Shown: piece by piece, positions 52,388-62,372 of the stretch | How positions within the stretch are numbered: position 1 is the stretch's first letter | Layout of the letters: each line of letters begins with the position of its first letter | Assembly: GCF_007096355.1 (NCBI RefSeq) | Contig: NZ_VKDF01000003.1 | Coordinates: 248,001-312,000, forward strand | Length of the DNA stretch: 64,000 nucleotides | DNA from: Paracoccus sp. M683 | GTDB taxonomy: Bacteria; Pseudomonadota; Alphaproteobacteria; Rhodobacterales; Rhodobacteraceae | Reading direction: 5' to 3' | The notes under the pieces: model-generated | What the model saw: only the letters and a program-made list of their open reading frames with translations | Database searches by the model: none | What the model was told of the DNA's origin: nothing | Made by a program: the position numbers and the translations under genes

Positions 52388-53673
52388 ATGCCCTCATACA
52401 GAGGAAAGCGCGCACAAAGGGCCGCGACCTCGGCCTTTACCTTTTCCTCGACCTCGGCATTGCCGCCATCGCCATTGGCGGCCAGCCCGTCGACGACCTC
52501 GACGATCCAGCGGGCGATCTGGCGGAATTCTTCCTCGCGGAAGCCGCGGGTCGTGCCGGCGGGCGTGCCAAGGCGGATGCCCGAGGTGACGAAGGGTTTT
52601 TCGGGGTCAAAGGGCACGCCGTTCTTGTTGCAGGTGATATGCGCACGGCCCAGTGCGGCCTCGGTCGCCTTGCCGGTGACGCCTTTCGGGCGCAGGTCGG
52701 CCAGCATCAGGTGGTTGTCGGTGCCGCCCGAGACGATGTCGATGCCGCCCTTCATCAGCTCATCCGCCATGGCGCGGGCGTTCTTGACGACCTGCGCGGC
52801 GTAATCCTTGAAATCGGGGCGCAGCGCCTCGCCAAAGGCCACGGCCTTGGCGGCGATCACATGCATCAGCGGGCCGCCCTGAAGGCCGGGGAACACGGCG
52901 CTGTTGATCTTCTTGGCGATATCGGCATCGTTGGTCAGCACCATGCCGCCGCGCGGGCCGCGCAGCGATTTATGCGTGGTGGTGGTCACGACATGGGCGT
53001 GGGGCAGGGGCGAGGGGTGCTGGCCACCCGCGACCAGACCGGCGATATGGGCCATGTCGACCATCAGATAGGCGCCGACCTCGTCTGCGATGGCCCGGAA
53101 GGCTGCCCAGTCCCAGACCCGGCTGTACGCGGTGCCGCCGGCAACAATCAGCTTGGGCTTGTTGGCGCGCGCCGACTCCGCGATCGCCTCCATATCCAGC
53201 AGCTGGTCCTGCTGGCGCACGCCATAGCTGACGACGTTGAACCACTTGCCCGACATGTTGACCGGCGAGCCATGGGTCAGGTGACCGCCCGAGTTCAGGT
53301 CGAGCCCCATGAAGGTATCGCCCGGTTGCAGCAGCGCCAGGAACACCGCCTGGTTCATCTGGCTGCCGCTGTTTGGCTGGACGTTTGCAAATTCACAGCC
53401 GAACAACTGCTTGGCGCGGTCAATGGCCAGGTCCTCGACGATGTCAACGAACTGGCAGCCGCCGTAATAGCGCTTGCCGGGATAGCCTTCGGCATATTTG
53501 TTCGTCAGCACGCTGCCCTGCGCTTCCAGAACGGCGCGGCTGACGATGTTTTCAGAGGCGATCAGCTCGATCTCGTCGCGCTGGCGACCCAGCTCTTGTC
53601 CGATGGCCTTGGCGACGGCGGGATCGCTGTTGGCAAGGGCGGCGGTGAAGAAGTCATGGGTCGGGTTTGTCAT
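52384..53673 (-). CDS. glyA: Serine hydroxymethyltransferase
   Basis: 429 residues. The PLP lysine is Lys235 in [14 protein letters not shown]. Other family motifs are [47 protein letters not shown] and [13 protein letters not shown]. It interconverts serine and glycine with tetrahydrofolate, feeding one-carbon units. ATG 53673 has GGAGA 7 bases upstream. No glycine riboswitch is seen in the 128-base upstream gap. Confidence 0.97.
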   Translation of the reverse strand: MTNPTHDFFTAALANSDPAVAKAIGQELGRQRDEIELIASENIVSRAVLEAQGSVLTNKYAEGYPGKRYYGGCQFVDIVEDLAIDRAKQLFGCEFANVQPNSGSQMNQAVFLALLQPGDTFMGLDLNSGGHLTHGSPVNMSGKWFNVVSYGVRQQDQLLDMEAIAESARANKPKLIVAGGTAYSRVWDWAAFRAIADEVGAYLMVDMAHIAGLVAGGQHPSPLPHAHVVTTTTHKSLRGPRGGMVLTNDADIAKKINSAVFPGLQGGPLMHVIAAKAVAFGEALRPDFKDYAAQVVKNARAMADELMKGGIDIVSGGTDNHLMLADLRPKGVTGKATEAALGRAHITCNKNGVPFDPEKPFVTSGIRLGTPAGTTRGFREEEFRQIARWIVEVVDGLAANGDGGNAEVEEKVKAEVAALCARFPLYEGM

Positions 53674-53801
53674 GGGCTGTCTCCGCAAGGGGCTGGTGCA
53701 GTCGGCGTCTCTTTAACCGACGAGCGGGGCGGCATAAACAGCGAATCCGACATTCACGGGCGGCAAGCGGCGCGCAAGGCGGCGCGCAAAGGGTCGCCAC
53801 G

Positions 53802-54971
53802 TCAATGAACACGCTCTGACGGCAGGGTCTGGGCTATCAGCCAGCCGGCCATGACCCCCACAAGGATGGGCATCAGCGCCGTCCCCGAGGCCATGAAGAT
53901 CAGGACAAGCAGCACCACCGCAGGCCGGTTCATCCCGACGGTGCAGCAGGCGGCCATTCCGGCGGCGGCGGCCACGCCCACATCCACGCCCGGCACGACG
54001 GCTGCCAGCGCGATTCCCGCGGCCGAGCCCGCCAGCGCCAGCGGCATGATCGGCCCGCCCAGCCAATGCGCCGACAGGCACAGCGCCAGCGCCAGCGCCT
54101 TCAGCACCGCCAGCCCGGCCAGATAGGCAACCCCAAGCGTCACGCCGGCCTCGGCCAGATTCGCCATCTCGTGCTGACCGTTGAAGCGCAGATCAGGGAA
54201 AATCGCGGCCAGCAGGGCAAAGATCGCACTGCCCACCAGCACCTGCACCCGGACATCGCGCGACAAGGCGGCCATCAAGCGCGCAAATCCGGCCGCGCCC
54301 AACACAAAGACGGTCCCCGCCAGCGACCCCGCCAGCCCGGCCAGAATGGCGGGGATCATGTGCATCGCCTCGAACCGTGGTGCGGGCGGCAAGGCCACCC
54401 GCAGCCCCGGCCCCTCGGGCAGCACCAGCCCGGCCAGCATCATGCCCCCCAGACCCGCAAGCGCAGCCAGCACCAGCAGCGGCCAGGGCGCATCAGGTTT
54501 GTCATTGGCATAGCTGGCCCCGCCGGGCGGCGAGCCATACAGCCCCCCCAGGGCCCCGGCCGCGCCGATCTGCCCGATCAGCCGCGCCTCTTGGACATCG
54601 CGGGCAATCCGGGCCGAGATCAGCGCCGACAACTCGGCCACGACGGCCAGAATGCCGGCCTCGGGACCGATTGCGCCGCCGAATCCGACCGATACGATCC
54701 CAAGCGCGGCCAGCATGCCGGCCTTGGCCATTCCGGTCTTTCTGCCGTCACGGCTGTCATCCAGCTGCGATTCCAGCGTCTCATGCGGCAACCGGATGCG
54801 CATGGCGGCGATCAGCACGGCCCCTGCCATGATTGTGACAGCGACCCGCAGCGCCGATGCCTCGCCCTGCCACAACAGCTGTTCCAGCAGATGCATCAGC
54901 CACAGCGTGACGGCGGTAACCATACCGGCTGCCAGCCCGAACAGAAGTGAGGTCAGAATCGGTCTTGGCAT
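53802..54971 (-). CDS. Chloride channel (ClC)-family membrane protein
   Basis: 389 residues, about ten hydrophobic helices, somewhat short for ClC. SVGFGGAIGPEAGILAV is the GxxGPE anion-binding loop, GAAGALGGLYGSPPGGA matches the following helix turn, and GGPIMPLALAGSAAG the C-terminal half. It may be a Cl-/H+ exchanger or a fluoride-type relative; selectivity cannot be read here. It lies upstream of glyA by 128 bases and is divergent from nadK. Confidence 0.82.
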   Translation of the reverse strand: MPRPILTSLLFGLAAGMVTAVTLWLMHLLEQLLWQGEASALRVAVTIMAGAVLIAAMRIRLPHETLESQLDDSRDGRKTGMAKAGMLAALGIVSVGFGGAIGPEAGILAVVAELSALISARIARDVQEARLIGQIGAAGALGGLYGSPPGGASYANDKPDAPWPLLVLAALAGLGGMMLAGLVLPEGPGLRVALPPAPRFEAMHMIPAILAGLAGSLAGTVFVLGAAGFARLMAALSRDVRVQVLVGSAIFALLAAIFPDLRFNGQHEMANLAEAGVTLGVAYLAGLAVLKALALALCLSAHWLGGPIMPLALAGSAAGIALAAVVPGVDVGVAAAAGMAACCTVGMNRPAVVLLVLIFMASGTALMPILVGVMAGWLIAQTLPSERVH

Positions 54972-55109
54972 CGGGACACTCGTTGCAATGGGTTATGCGG
55001 CAACTATGGCAAAGATCTCGGGCAGTTGACATCCCCGCAGGGGCATCAGGGCTTGCCTTCCGGTGCGGCAGGCGAAAAGCTGGCATCGTTCGGCAAGGGG
55101 CGTGAAACA

Positions 55110-55862
55110 ATGCGCAAACTCAGGTTCGTGGCAAGCGATACGCCGGTCGCGCAGCAGGCGCAGGCGGGGCTGATCGCACGCTATGGCCAGTCGCCGGTGG
55201 CCGAGGCAGATGTGATCGTGGCGCTTGGCGGCGACGGCCTGATGCTGACGACGCTGCACCAGAATACCGGCCTGCCGGTCTATGGCATGAACCGGGGCAC
55301 CATCGGCTTTCTGATGAATGACTATGCCGAAGATGACCTGCCCGACCGCATCGCCGAGGCCGAACTGACCGTAACCAACCCGCTGGCCATGGTTGCGGGC
55401 GCGGCCGATGGCCACGAACATCGCGCCCTTGCCATAAACGAGGTCAGTCTGCTGCGCGCCGGCCCCCAGGCCGCCAAGCTGCGCATCAGCGTGAATGGCC
55501 GCGTGCGGATGGAGGAACTGGTCTGCGATGGCGCGCTGCTGTGCACGCCCGCCGGATCCACCGCCTATAACTACTCGGCCCACGGCCCGATCCTGCCGAT
55601 GGGCTCGGACGTGCTGGCGCTGACGGCGATCGCGGCCTTCCGACCGCGCCGCTGGCGGGGCGCCATCCTGCCGAAATCGGGCACTGTCCGGTTTGATGTG
55701 CTGGAACCAGACAAACGCCCGGTCATGGCCGATGCCGACAGCCGCGGCGTCGATTCCGTTCACTGGGTCGAGATCAGATCAGAACCCGCCATCGAACACC
55801 GCATCCTGTTCGACCCCGGACATGGGCTGGAAGAACGCCTGACACGCGAACAATTCGTCTGA
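55110..55862 (+). CDS. nadK: NAD kinase
   Basis: 250 residues. VALGGDGLMLTTLH (GGDG 40-43) is the ATP/NAD loop. NEVSLLR and DGALLCTPAGSTAYNYSAHGPI complete the site. It phosphorylates NAD to NADP. ATG 55110 is chosen as the family start MRKLRFVAS; an upstream in-frame extension would be unconserved. A GC hairpin and a GGATATTT element follow. Confidence 0.95.
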   Translation: MRKLRFVASDTPVAQQAQAGLIARYGQSPVAEADVIVALGGDGLMLTTLHQNTGLPVYGMNRGTIGFLMNDYAEDDLPDRIAEAELTVTNPLAMVAGAADGHEHRALAINEVSLLRAGPQAAKLRISVNGRVRMEELVCDGALLCTPAGSTAYNYSAHGPILPMGSDVLALTAIAAFRPRRWRGAILPKSGTVRFDVLEPDKRPVMADADSRGVDSVHWVEIRSEPAIEHRILFDPGHGLEERLTREQFV

Positions 55863-55875
55863 CCGCCGGCCCTCG

Positions 55876-55925
55876 CTTTGATCCAAATATCCTCAGGGGG
55901 TGCGGGGGGCGAAGCGCCCCCGCCG
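55876..55925 (-). repeat. GGATATTT intergenic element, copy G, with GC hairpin
   Basis: Read on the minus strand: hairpin GGGGGCG/CGCCCCC (55905-55921), GCACCCCCTGA, GGATATTT (core 55885-55892), GGATCAAAGCGAGGG. It sits after nadK, so the hairpin may terminate nadK on the plus strand, yet the element points the other way. Confidence 0.7.
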
Positions 55926-55974
55926 CAACGCTGCCTCATTGCAGAAAGCACGCGCGCAGGCTACATGGCGCGGC

Positions 55975-57570
<1,596 letters not shown>

Positions 57571-57628
57571 GCAAGCCGCGCACGGCGTCGGTCCTGATGG
57601 TAAGTTTGGCCCCTTGCGCGGCCGGGGT

Positions 57629-58161
57629 ATGCTGATGGGAAATCGCGGCATCCTGCATGACGAAACCGGTCAGTTGACCGGCCGGAAATGGGCGCATCAC
57701 CATTGGGTCAGCTGCGCGCTCAGCTTTAACGGACGTTCGCGGTCGGGGGTCGCTGATCGCGCCGGGCTGCTATACCGAACTGTTCTTTTATGACGAGGCG
57801 GTCTCTTTCGCGGCAGGGCATCGTCCCTGCCACACCTGCCGGCTCGAAAGATACCGGCAGTTCATGGACCTGTATCACCATCTGCACGGCACGACGAACC
57901 CAGAGCAGGTTGATCGCCACCTGAACGGCGAACGCTGTCGCAGGGGCCGACAGCCTGCCTGACGGTTGCTTCATACAGCATGACGGCGCGGCGATGCTGA
58001 TTCTTGGGGACAGGGTCCTGCCTTGCGGGCCCGATGGATATGGTCCGCAACAGCCGCGCCCGACAGGGCCGGTCACCGTGCCGACCCCGGCTGCGCTGGT
58101 CAGGATGTTCGCCAATGGGCTGACGCCGGTGATCCATCCTTCCGTCAGCGGCCAGGCCTGA
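57629..58161 (+). pseudogene. Frameshifted remnant of a conserved hypothetical gene
   Basis: Three reading frames join into one protein-like text. Frame 1 from ATG 57629 reads MLMGNRGILHDETGQLTGR and WAHHHWVSCALSFNGRSR. From about 57750 a second frame reads SLIAPGCYTELFFYDEA and FAAGHRPCHTCRLERYRQF, with a Cys-x2-Cys. From about 57945 a third frame reads ADSLPDGCFIQHDGAAM, VLPCGPDGYGPQQPRPTG and FANGLTPVIHPS before TGA 58161. Two shifts and probably a small deletion separate them. I recall intact Rhodobacteraceae proteins with this order (MLMGNRG, GHRPC, PDGA, VLHP). Function unknown. The minus-strand open frame 57726-58115 is a shadow. Confidence 0.72.
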
Positions 58162-58169
58162 TCAGCTGT

Positions 58170-59012
58170 TCAGGCAAAAGCCATCCCGTCGATCTTGTTC
58201 CCGGCCTCGTCCACGGCGTCGCACCAGACCAGGAATTCTTGCAGCCGGTGCTGGCCAAAGCTGTTGATCAGCGGCACATCGGTTGCGTCAAGGCCACGCG
58301 CCACCACCACCCGGCCGATGCGGGGCGCATTGTTGCGGGGGTCGAACGTATACCATTTGCCGCCCAGAAACACCTCGATCCAGGCCGAGAAATCCATCGG
58401 ATGACCCGGATCGGGCACGCCGATATCGCCCAGATAGCCATTGACGTAGCGGGCGGGGATGTTCAGCGCGCGCAGGAAGGCCAGCGCCAGATGGGCGAAA
58501 TCGCGGCAGACGCCGACACGTTCGACATTGGCCTCGGTCGCGGTGCGGGTGGCGCAGGCCTGCTGATAATCAAAGGTCAGCCGGGCATGGGCATAGTCCA
58601 CGATATGCTGCACCCGACCCCAGCCAGAGGGAACCGCGCCGAACAGATCCCAGGCCTCCTGGCTGATCAGGTCGGTCTCGACATAGCGCGAGCCGCGCAG
58701 AAATGTCAGCACATCATCGGGCAGGGCCTCGACCGGCCATTCCGCCGCATCCTCGGCAACCTCGTCCTTCTGTCCGCTGTCGCGCAGGATCACGTCGCCG
58801 CGCAGGGTAAAGCGACCTGCCGGCGCGATCAGCCGGCGGCAGATATTGCCGTAAAGGTCGAAATAGCTGTGGATGGGCACCTGCGGATCGGTCTCGACCA
58901 GTTCGGGCCCGGTGAAATCGCCCTGCCGCGACACATGGGGCGCGACAAGGCAGATCAGGGGCGTGTCCCGCGCGGCCTCGATGGTGATCTGATGGCCGAC
59001 GCGGATCAGCAT
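58170..59012 (-). CDS. Transglutaminase-like family protein
   Basis: 280 residues from ATG 59012. The N-terminal beta domain (to about 90) is followed by a transglutaminase core: GVCRDFAHLALAFLRA holds Cys169, PMDFSAWIEVFLGGKWYTFDPRN supplies Asp224. The usual catalytic His of the HAW motif is Ser here (Ser209), so classical cysteine-protease-like chemistry is doubtful unless another His serves. Close relatives I recall also carry SAW. The start overlaps the OsmC stop by one base (TGATG). Role unknown. Confidence 0.85.
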   Translation of the reverse strand: MLIRVGHQITIEAARDTPLICLVAPHVSRQGDFTGPELVETDPQVPIHSYFDLYGNICRRLIAPAGRFTLRGDVILRDSGQKDEVAEDAAEWPVEALPDDVLTFLRGSRYVETDLISQEAWDLFGAVPSGWGRVQHIVDYAHARLTFDYQQACATRTATEANVERVGVCRDFAHLALAFLRALNIPARYVNGYLGDIGVPDPGHPMDFSAWIEVFLGGKWYTFDPRNNAPRIGRVVVARGLDATDVPLINSFGQHRLQEFLVWCDAVDEAGNKIDGMAFA

Positions 59013-59434
59013 CACACCACCGTCGCGTCCAGCGTGATCTCGGCGTTCATCAGCTTGGAAATCGGGCAACCCTTTTCCGCCTCCGAGGCCAGCGCCAGCA
59101 TCTGATCGCGATCGCCATCGCCTGAAATCTGCGTGGTCAGATGCGCCTTGCTGACCTTGAAGCCGTCGCCCTCGCGGTCCAGCGTGATTTCAGATGTGGT
59201 CTGCACCGATGTATTGGTGATGCCCGCCTTCTCAAGCATGGCTGACAGCGCCATCGAAAAACAGGCGGCGTGGGCCGCGCCGACCAGTTCCTCGGGATTG
59301 GTTCCGGCGCCACCCTCGAACCGGGTGTTGAAGCCATAGGGCTGATCCTTCAGCACGCCTGACTGCGTCGACACCAGGCCCTTGCCCTGTTTCAGATTGC
59401 CGTCCCATTTGGCCGAGCCGCTTTTGGTGATCAT
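59012..59434 (-). CDS. OsmC family peroxiredoxin
   Basis: 140 residues. TNPEELVGAAHAACFSMAL contains the peroxidatic Cys58 and EAEKGCPISKLM the resolving Cys123. KSGSAKWDGNLKQGKG opens the family. It reduces organic hydroperoxides in the cytoplasm. GAAGGAGGA precedes the ATG. Coupled to the transglutaminase-like gene downstream. Confidence 0.94.
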   Translation of the reverse strand: MITKSGSAKWDGNLKQGKGLVSTQSGVLKDQPYGFNTRFEGGAGTNPEELVGAAHAACFSMALSAMLEKAGITNTSVQTTSEITLDREGDGFKVSKAHLTTQISGDGDRDQMLALASEAEKGCPISKLMNAEITLDATVV

Positions 59435-59556
59435 TGCTGTCCTCCTTCGGATGAGTTGTGCATGATCAACGCGGCGCAGCGCCTATGGTTTCAGCCCGCA
59501 GAGACAGCATTTTCAGGAAACTGCCCCGCCGGGCGGCAGGATTGGCCCGCCCTGCC

Positions 59557-60888
59557 TTAACCGGGGCAGACCGCGGATGCCGAGATCAGCCCGTTGCCGA
59601 AAACCGGGTCGCGGCCGGGTGCCCCCAGATCGCGTGCGTCTCGTGACAGAATCCGCAGTGCCCCTTCGGTGGTCAGATCGGGCTGCTGTCCCCGCAGCAT
59701 GGCGATGGTGGCGGTCACGAAGGGCACCGCGAATGAGGTGCCGGTCTTGGGCCGGATGCCGCTGATCGAGGCGGCGGTCCAGACATTGACGCCGGGTGCT
59801 GCCAGATCGACATGCCGGCCGGTGACGGCGCGGCGATAGACGTTCAGATCACTGTCCACCGCCGTCACCGCGATGACCGAGCCATAGGCGGCCGGAAACA
59901 TCGGCCGCGCCTTGGATCCGGCATTGCCGACAGCGGCGACGACAATGACGTTCTGCTGGGCCGTCAACTGGTCGATCACCTCTTTCAGCGCGCTGTTCTG
60001 TGGCCCGGCCAGGCTGAGATTGATGATGTCGGCCCCGCGTTCGCCCAGTTGCGTCAGTCCCTTGATCAGGGTGAACACATCCGCACGTTCGTCCGTGCCG
60101 GCGCGGTAAAAGGCATCGACGGCAATCACCCGTGCCCCTGGCACCAGTCCGGGCGAGCGGCTGGCCGGATCGCCGACCAGAAGCGCCGTGACCGCCGTGC
60201 CATGGATCGCCTTCGAGGGCGGCAGCGCCTCGGGGGCGAGGCGGATCACATCCAGCCGCGCGGCCTCAAAGGTTTCATGCGCTTCGTTCAGCCCGGTGTC
60301 GATCACCCCGATGGTGACATCGCCAAGGCAGGCCATCGCACGTTGCGGATCTTGGGGCCAGCCGATCAGTTGCTGCTGGGCGCAATGATCGCCCGTGCAG
60401 GCAGGGTGGATCGGGGCGGCGGCCTCGATGATGGTGCCGGCCTGTTCACTGCGGTAATAATGGTTGAAATCGGCCTGCTGCCCGGTGGACAGGGCGCGCA
60501 CGGCCTCGCGCGCTGCCTGCAAGGTGGTGTCGCGCGGAATGCGCAGCCGACGCGCGGTGCTGTCATCGGGACGTTGGTATTCCTCGATCAGCGTATAGCC
60601 CTGCGATAGCAATGACTGGTAGTCGTCATCCTCCAGCCGCGGGGCAACGATCTCGTCAGGCGCGCGATTGGGGCGCGGGGTGCGGCGGACGCGGGGTGCC
60701 TGACGGACCGGCGCGCGACGAAGCACGGGGCGGTCATCGTCGTCATCATCATCGTCGTCGTCATCGTCGTCGTCATCATCGGCCAGCGCAGCGGTGATCA
60801 GCAATCCGTTGCCGCCATCGGTCAATGGCGTCAGCCCGCCGATCAGCAAGCCCAGAATCAACCATAACTTGCAAAGTCTTTTCAGCAT
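59557..60888 (-). CDS. S8 (subtilisin-like) serine peptidase with poly-Asp tract
   Basis: 443 residues. Signal peptide of about 36 residues, then 16 consecutive Asp (37-52), an Arg/Pro-rich linker (53-80), a prodomain-like part, and the peptidase: Asp197 in VIDTGLN, His229 in HGTAV, oxyanion Asn322, Ser385 in GTSFAVP. All catalytic residues are present, so an active exported protease is likely. The Asp tract, coded by GAC/GAT repeats, could bind calcium or surfaces. An ECF-type promoter lies 48-72 bases upstream. The gene is divergent from an ECF sigma factor, which probably controls it. Confidence 0.9.
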   Translation of the reverse strand: MLKRLCKLWLILGLLIGGLTPLTDGGNGLLITAALADDDDDDDDDDDDDDDDRPVLRRAPVRQAPRVRRTPRPNRAPDEIVAPRLEDDDYQSLLSQGYTLIEEYQRPDDSTARRLRIPRDTTLQAAREAVRALSTGQQADFNHYYRSEQAGTIIEAAAPIHPACTGDHCAQQQLIGWPQDPQRAMACLGDVTIGVIDTGLNEAHETFEAARLDVIRLAPEALPPSKAIHGTAVTALLVGDPASRSPGLVPGARVIAVDAFYRAGTDERADVFTLIKGLTQLGERGADIINLSLAGPQNSALKEVIDQLTAQQNVIVVAAVGNAGSKARPMFPAAYGSVIAVTAVDSDLNVYRRAVTGRHVDLAAPGVNVWTAASISGIRPKTGTSFAVPFVTATIAMLRGQQPDLTTEGALRILSRDARDLGAPGRDPVFGNGLISASAVCPG

Positions 60889-60935
60889 CTTACTATACCC
60901 ATCCGTCGCGCATCACCTGTGTGCGCCACCCAGTC

Positions 60936-60960
60936 AACGATGCGGCGCGAGTATTATTCC
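60936..60960 (-). promoter_or_regulatory. ECF sigma-type promoter for the S8 peptidase gene
   Basis: On the minus strand GGAAT (60960-60956), 16 bases, CGTT (60939-60936). This matches the GGAAC-N16/17-CGTT layout of ECF promoters with one mismatch. It would start transcription about 40 bases before the peptidase ATG. Its neighbour, the divergent sigma gene, is the obvious candidate to use it. Confidence 0.5.
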
Positions 60961-60992
60961 GCCATTTTACAGCATGATGCGGCCTGACACCA

Positions 60993-61493
60993 ATGAGCGA
61001 CACGTTCAGCGACGACCTGATCGACTTTCTGCCGAACCTCAAACGCTATGCGATGTCGCTGTGCCGCCGGCCCGATCTGGCCGATGATCTGGTGCAAACC
61101 ACGGTCGAGCGCGCCTTTCGCAACCGCGACAGTTTCGATCCGGCGACCAAAATGCAGGCCTGGTTGCTGCGGATCCTGCGCAATGCCTGGATCGACATGA
61201 CCCGGCGCGACAAGACGCGGGGCACGCAGCTGCCGATAGATGATGCCCCCGCCCTTGCCGGCGATGACGGGCCGCGCGTGGTCGAGGGGCGGTTGATGCT
61301 GGATCAGACGCGGCAGGCCATTGACCGGCTGAGCGGTGATCAGCGCGATGTGCTTATCCTGGTCTGCATGCAAGAGGTGACCTATCAGGAAGCCGCCGAT
61401 ATTCTTGAGATACCGATCGGCACCGTCATGAGTCGACTGGCACGCGCCAGAAAGGCGCTGGCGGCTGATCTGAATCTGGATGGCTGGGAATAA
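60993..61493 (+). CDS. ECF-type RNA polymerase sigma factor
   Basis: 166 residues. Region 2: LKRYAMSLCRRPDLADDLVQTTVERAFRNRDSFD and WLLRILRNAWIDMTRR. Region 4: LILVCMQEVTYQEAADILEIPIGTVMSRLARARKAL, the -35 recognition helix-turn-helix. Regions 1 and 3 are lacking, as in ECF sigmas. It is followed by an anti-sigma gene after 50 bases and divergent from a subtilase. The activating signal is unknown. Confidence 0.93.
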   Translation: MSDTFSDDLIDFLPNLKRYAMSLCRRPDLADDLVQTTVERAFRNRDSFDPATKMQAWLLRILRNAWIDMTRRDKTRGTQLPIDDAPALAGDDGPRVVEGRLMLDQTRQAIDRLSGDQRDVLILVCMQEVTYQEAADILEIPIGTVMSRLARARKALAADLNLDGWE

Positions 61494-61543
61494 GGTGCCC
61501 CGTCATGCGTTGTCGCAGCGCCGGAACAAGGAACTGACTGCAA

Positions 61544-62365
61544 ATGACCGACAGCCCGCCAAGCGACGAAATCCTGATGGCCTATGCCGATGGCATGCTT
61601 GACCCTGCCGAGGCCGCAAGGGTCGAGGCCGCGCTGGCCCGCGATCCCGATCTGCTGCGGCGGGTCGAGGCGTTTCGCGAAACCGGCCGCCGCCTGAAGG
61701 CGCTGGCGCAGGCTCAGGATGACAGCGTGCCCGATACATTGATCGCGCGGGTGCGCGAACTGGCGGCGCAGGCGGGCGATGCCGCGCCGGCCGAGGCCGC
61801 ACCCATCATCGACCTTGCCGCGCACAGGCAGGCGCAGGATCGCTTGTCTCGGGATGACGCCGGGCCTGCGGCGGCGCGGCGGGTGCCGATCTGGCAATTG
61901 CCGCTGGCGGCCAGCATCTTTCTGGCGCTTGGTCTGTGGGCCGGGGTCAGCTTTGGCCCGCAACAGGCCGTCGAGGGACCGGGCGCGTCGCAACTGGCGG
62001 TTCTAGATAGTGCTGAATTGGATCAGGCGCTGCAAGACCTGCCATCGGGCGAGCGTCAGGCGATGGCAGGCGGAGGCGAGCTGGCGGCCATCGCCAGCTT
62101 TACCGATCAGGACGGGCGGCTGTGCCGTGAATTTGAACTGAATCACCCCGACCGGCAAACCATTGTTTCGGTCACCTGCTATCAGGCCGGGGGCGAAACC
62201 CCGGCATGGTCGACGCAACTGGCGATCCTTGCCGCACCCGGCAGCGATACCGGCTATGCCCCGGCCTCGTCACTGGACACGCTGGACGCCTATCTGAATG
62301 CGGTCGGCGCGGGCGCCCCGCTGTCGGACGAGGATGAGGCCGCCGCGCTTGCGGCGCTGCACTGA
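61544..62365 (+). CDS. Transmembrane anti-sigma factor
   Basis: 273 residues. The cytoplasmic N-terminal part (DEILMAYADGMLDPAEAARVEAAL, DPDLLRRVEAFRETGRRL) is typical of anti-sigma domains of the zinc-less kind. One membrane helix at about 117-137 follows, then a 135-residue periplasmic domain with two cysteines (GRLCREFELNH, SVTCYQAG) that could sense redox or envelope state. It should hold the adjacent ECF sigma at the membrane until a signal releases it. Confidence 0.87.
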   Translation: MTDSPPSDEILMAYADGMLDPAEAARVEAALARDPDLLRRVEAFRETGRRLKALAQAQDDSVPDTLIARVRELAAQAGDAAPAEAAPIIDLAAHRQAQDRLSRDDAGPAAARRVPIWQLPLAASIFLALGLWAGVSFGPQQAVEGPGASQLAVLDSAELDQALQDLPSGERQAMAGGGELAAIASFTDQDGRLCREFELNHPDRQTIVSVTCYQAGGETPAWSTQLAILAAPGSDTGYAPASSLDTLDAYLNAVGAGAPLSDEDEAAALAALH

Positions 62366-62372
62366 TGCGCCC

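Noticed and set aside
57726..58115. Minus-strand 129-codon frame
   Set aside because: Antisense to the three-frame remnant, which carries the recognisable protein text; this frame has none.
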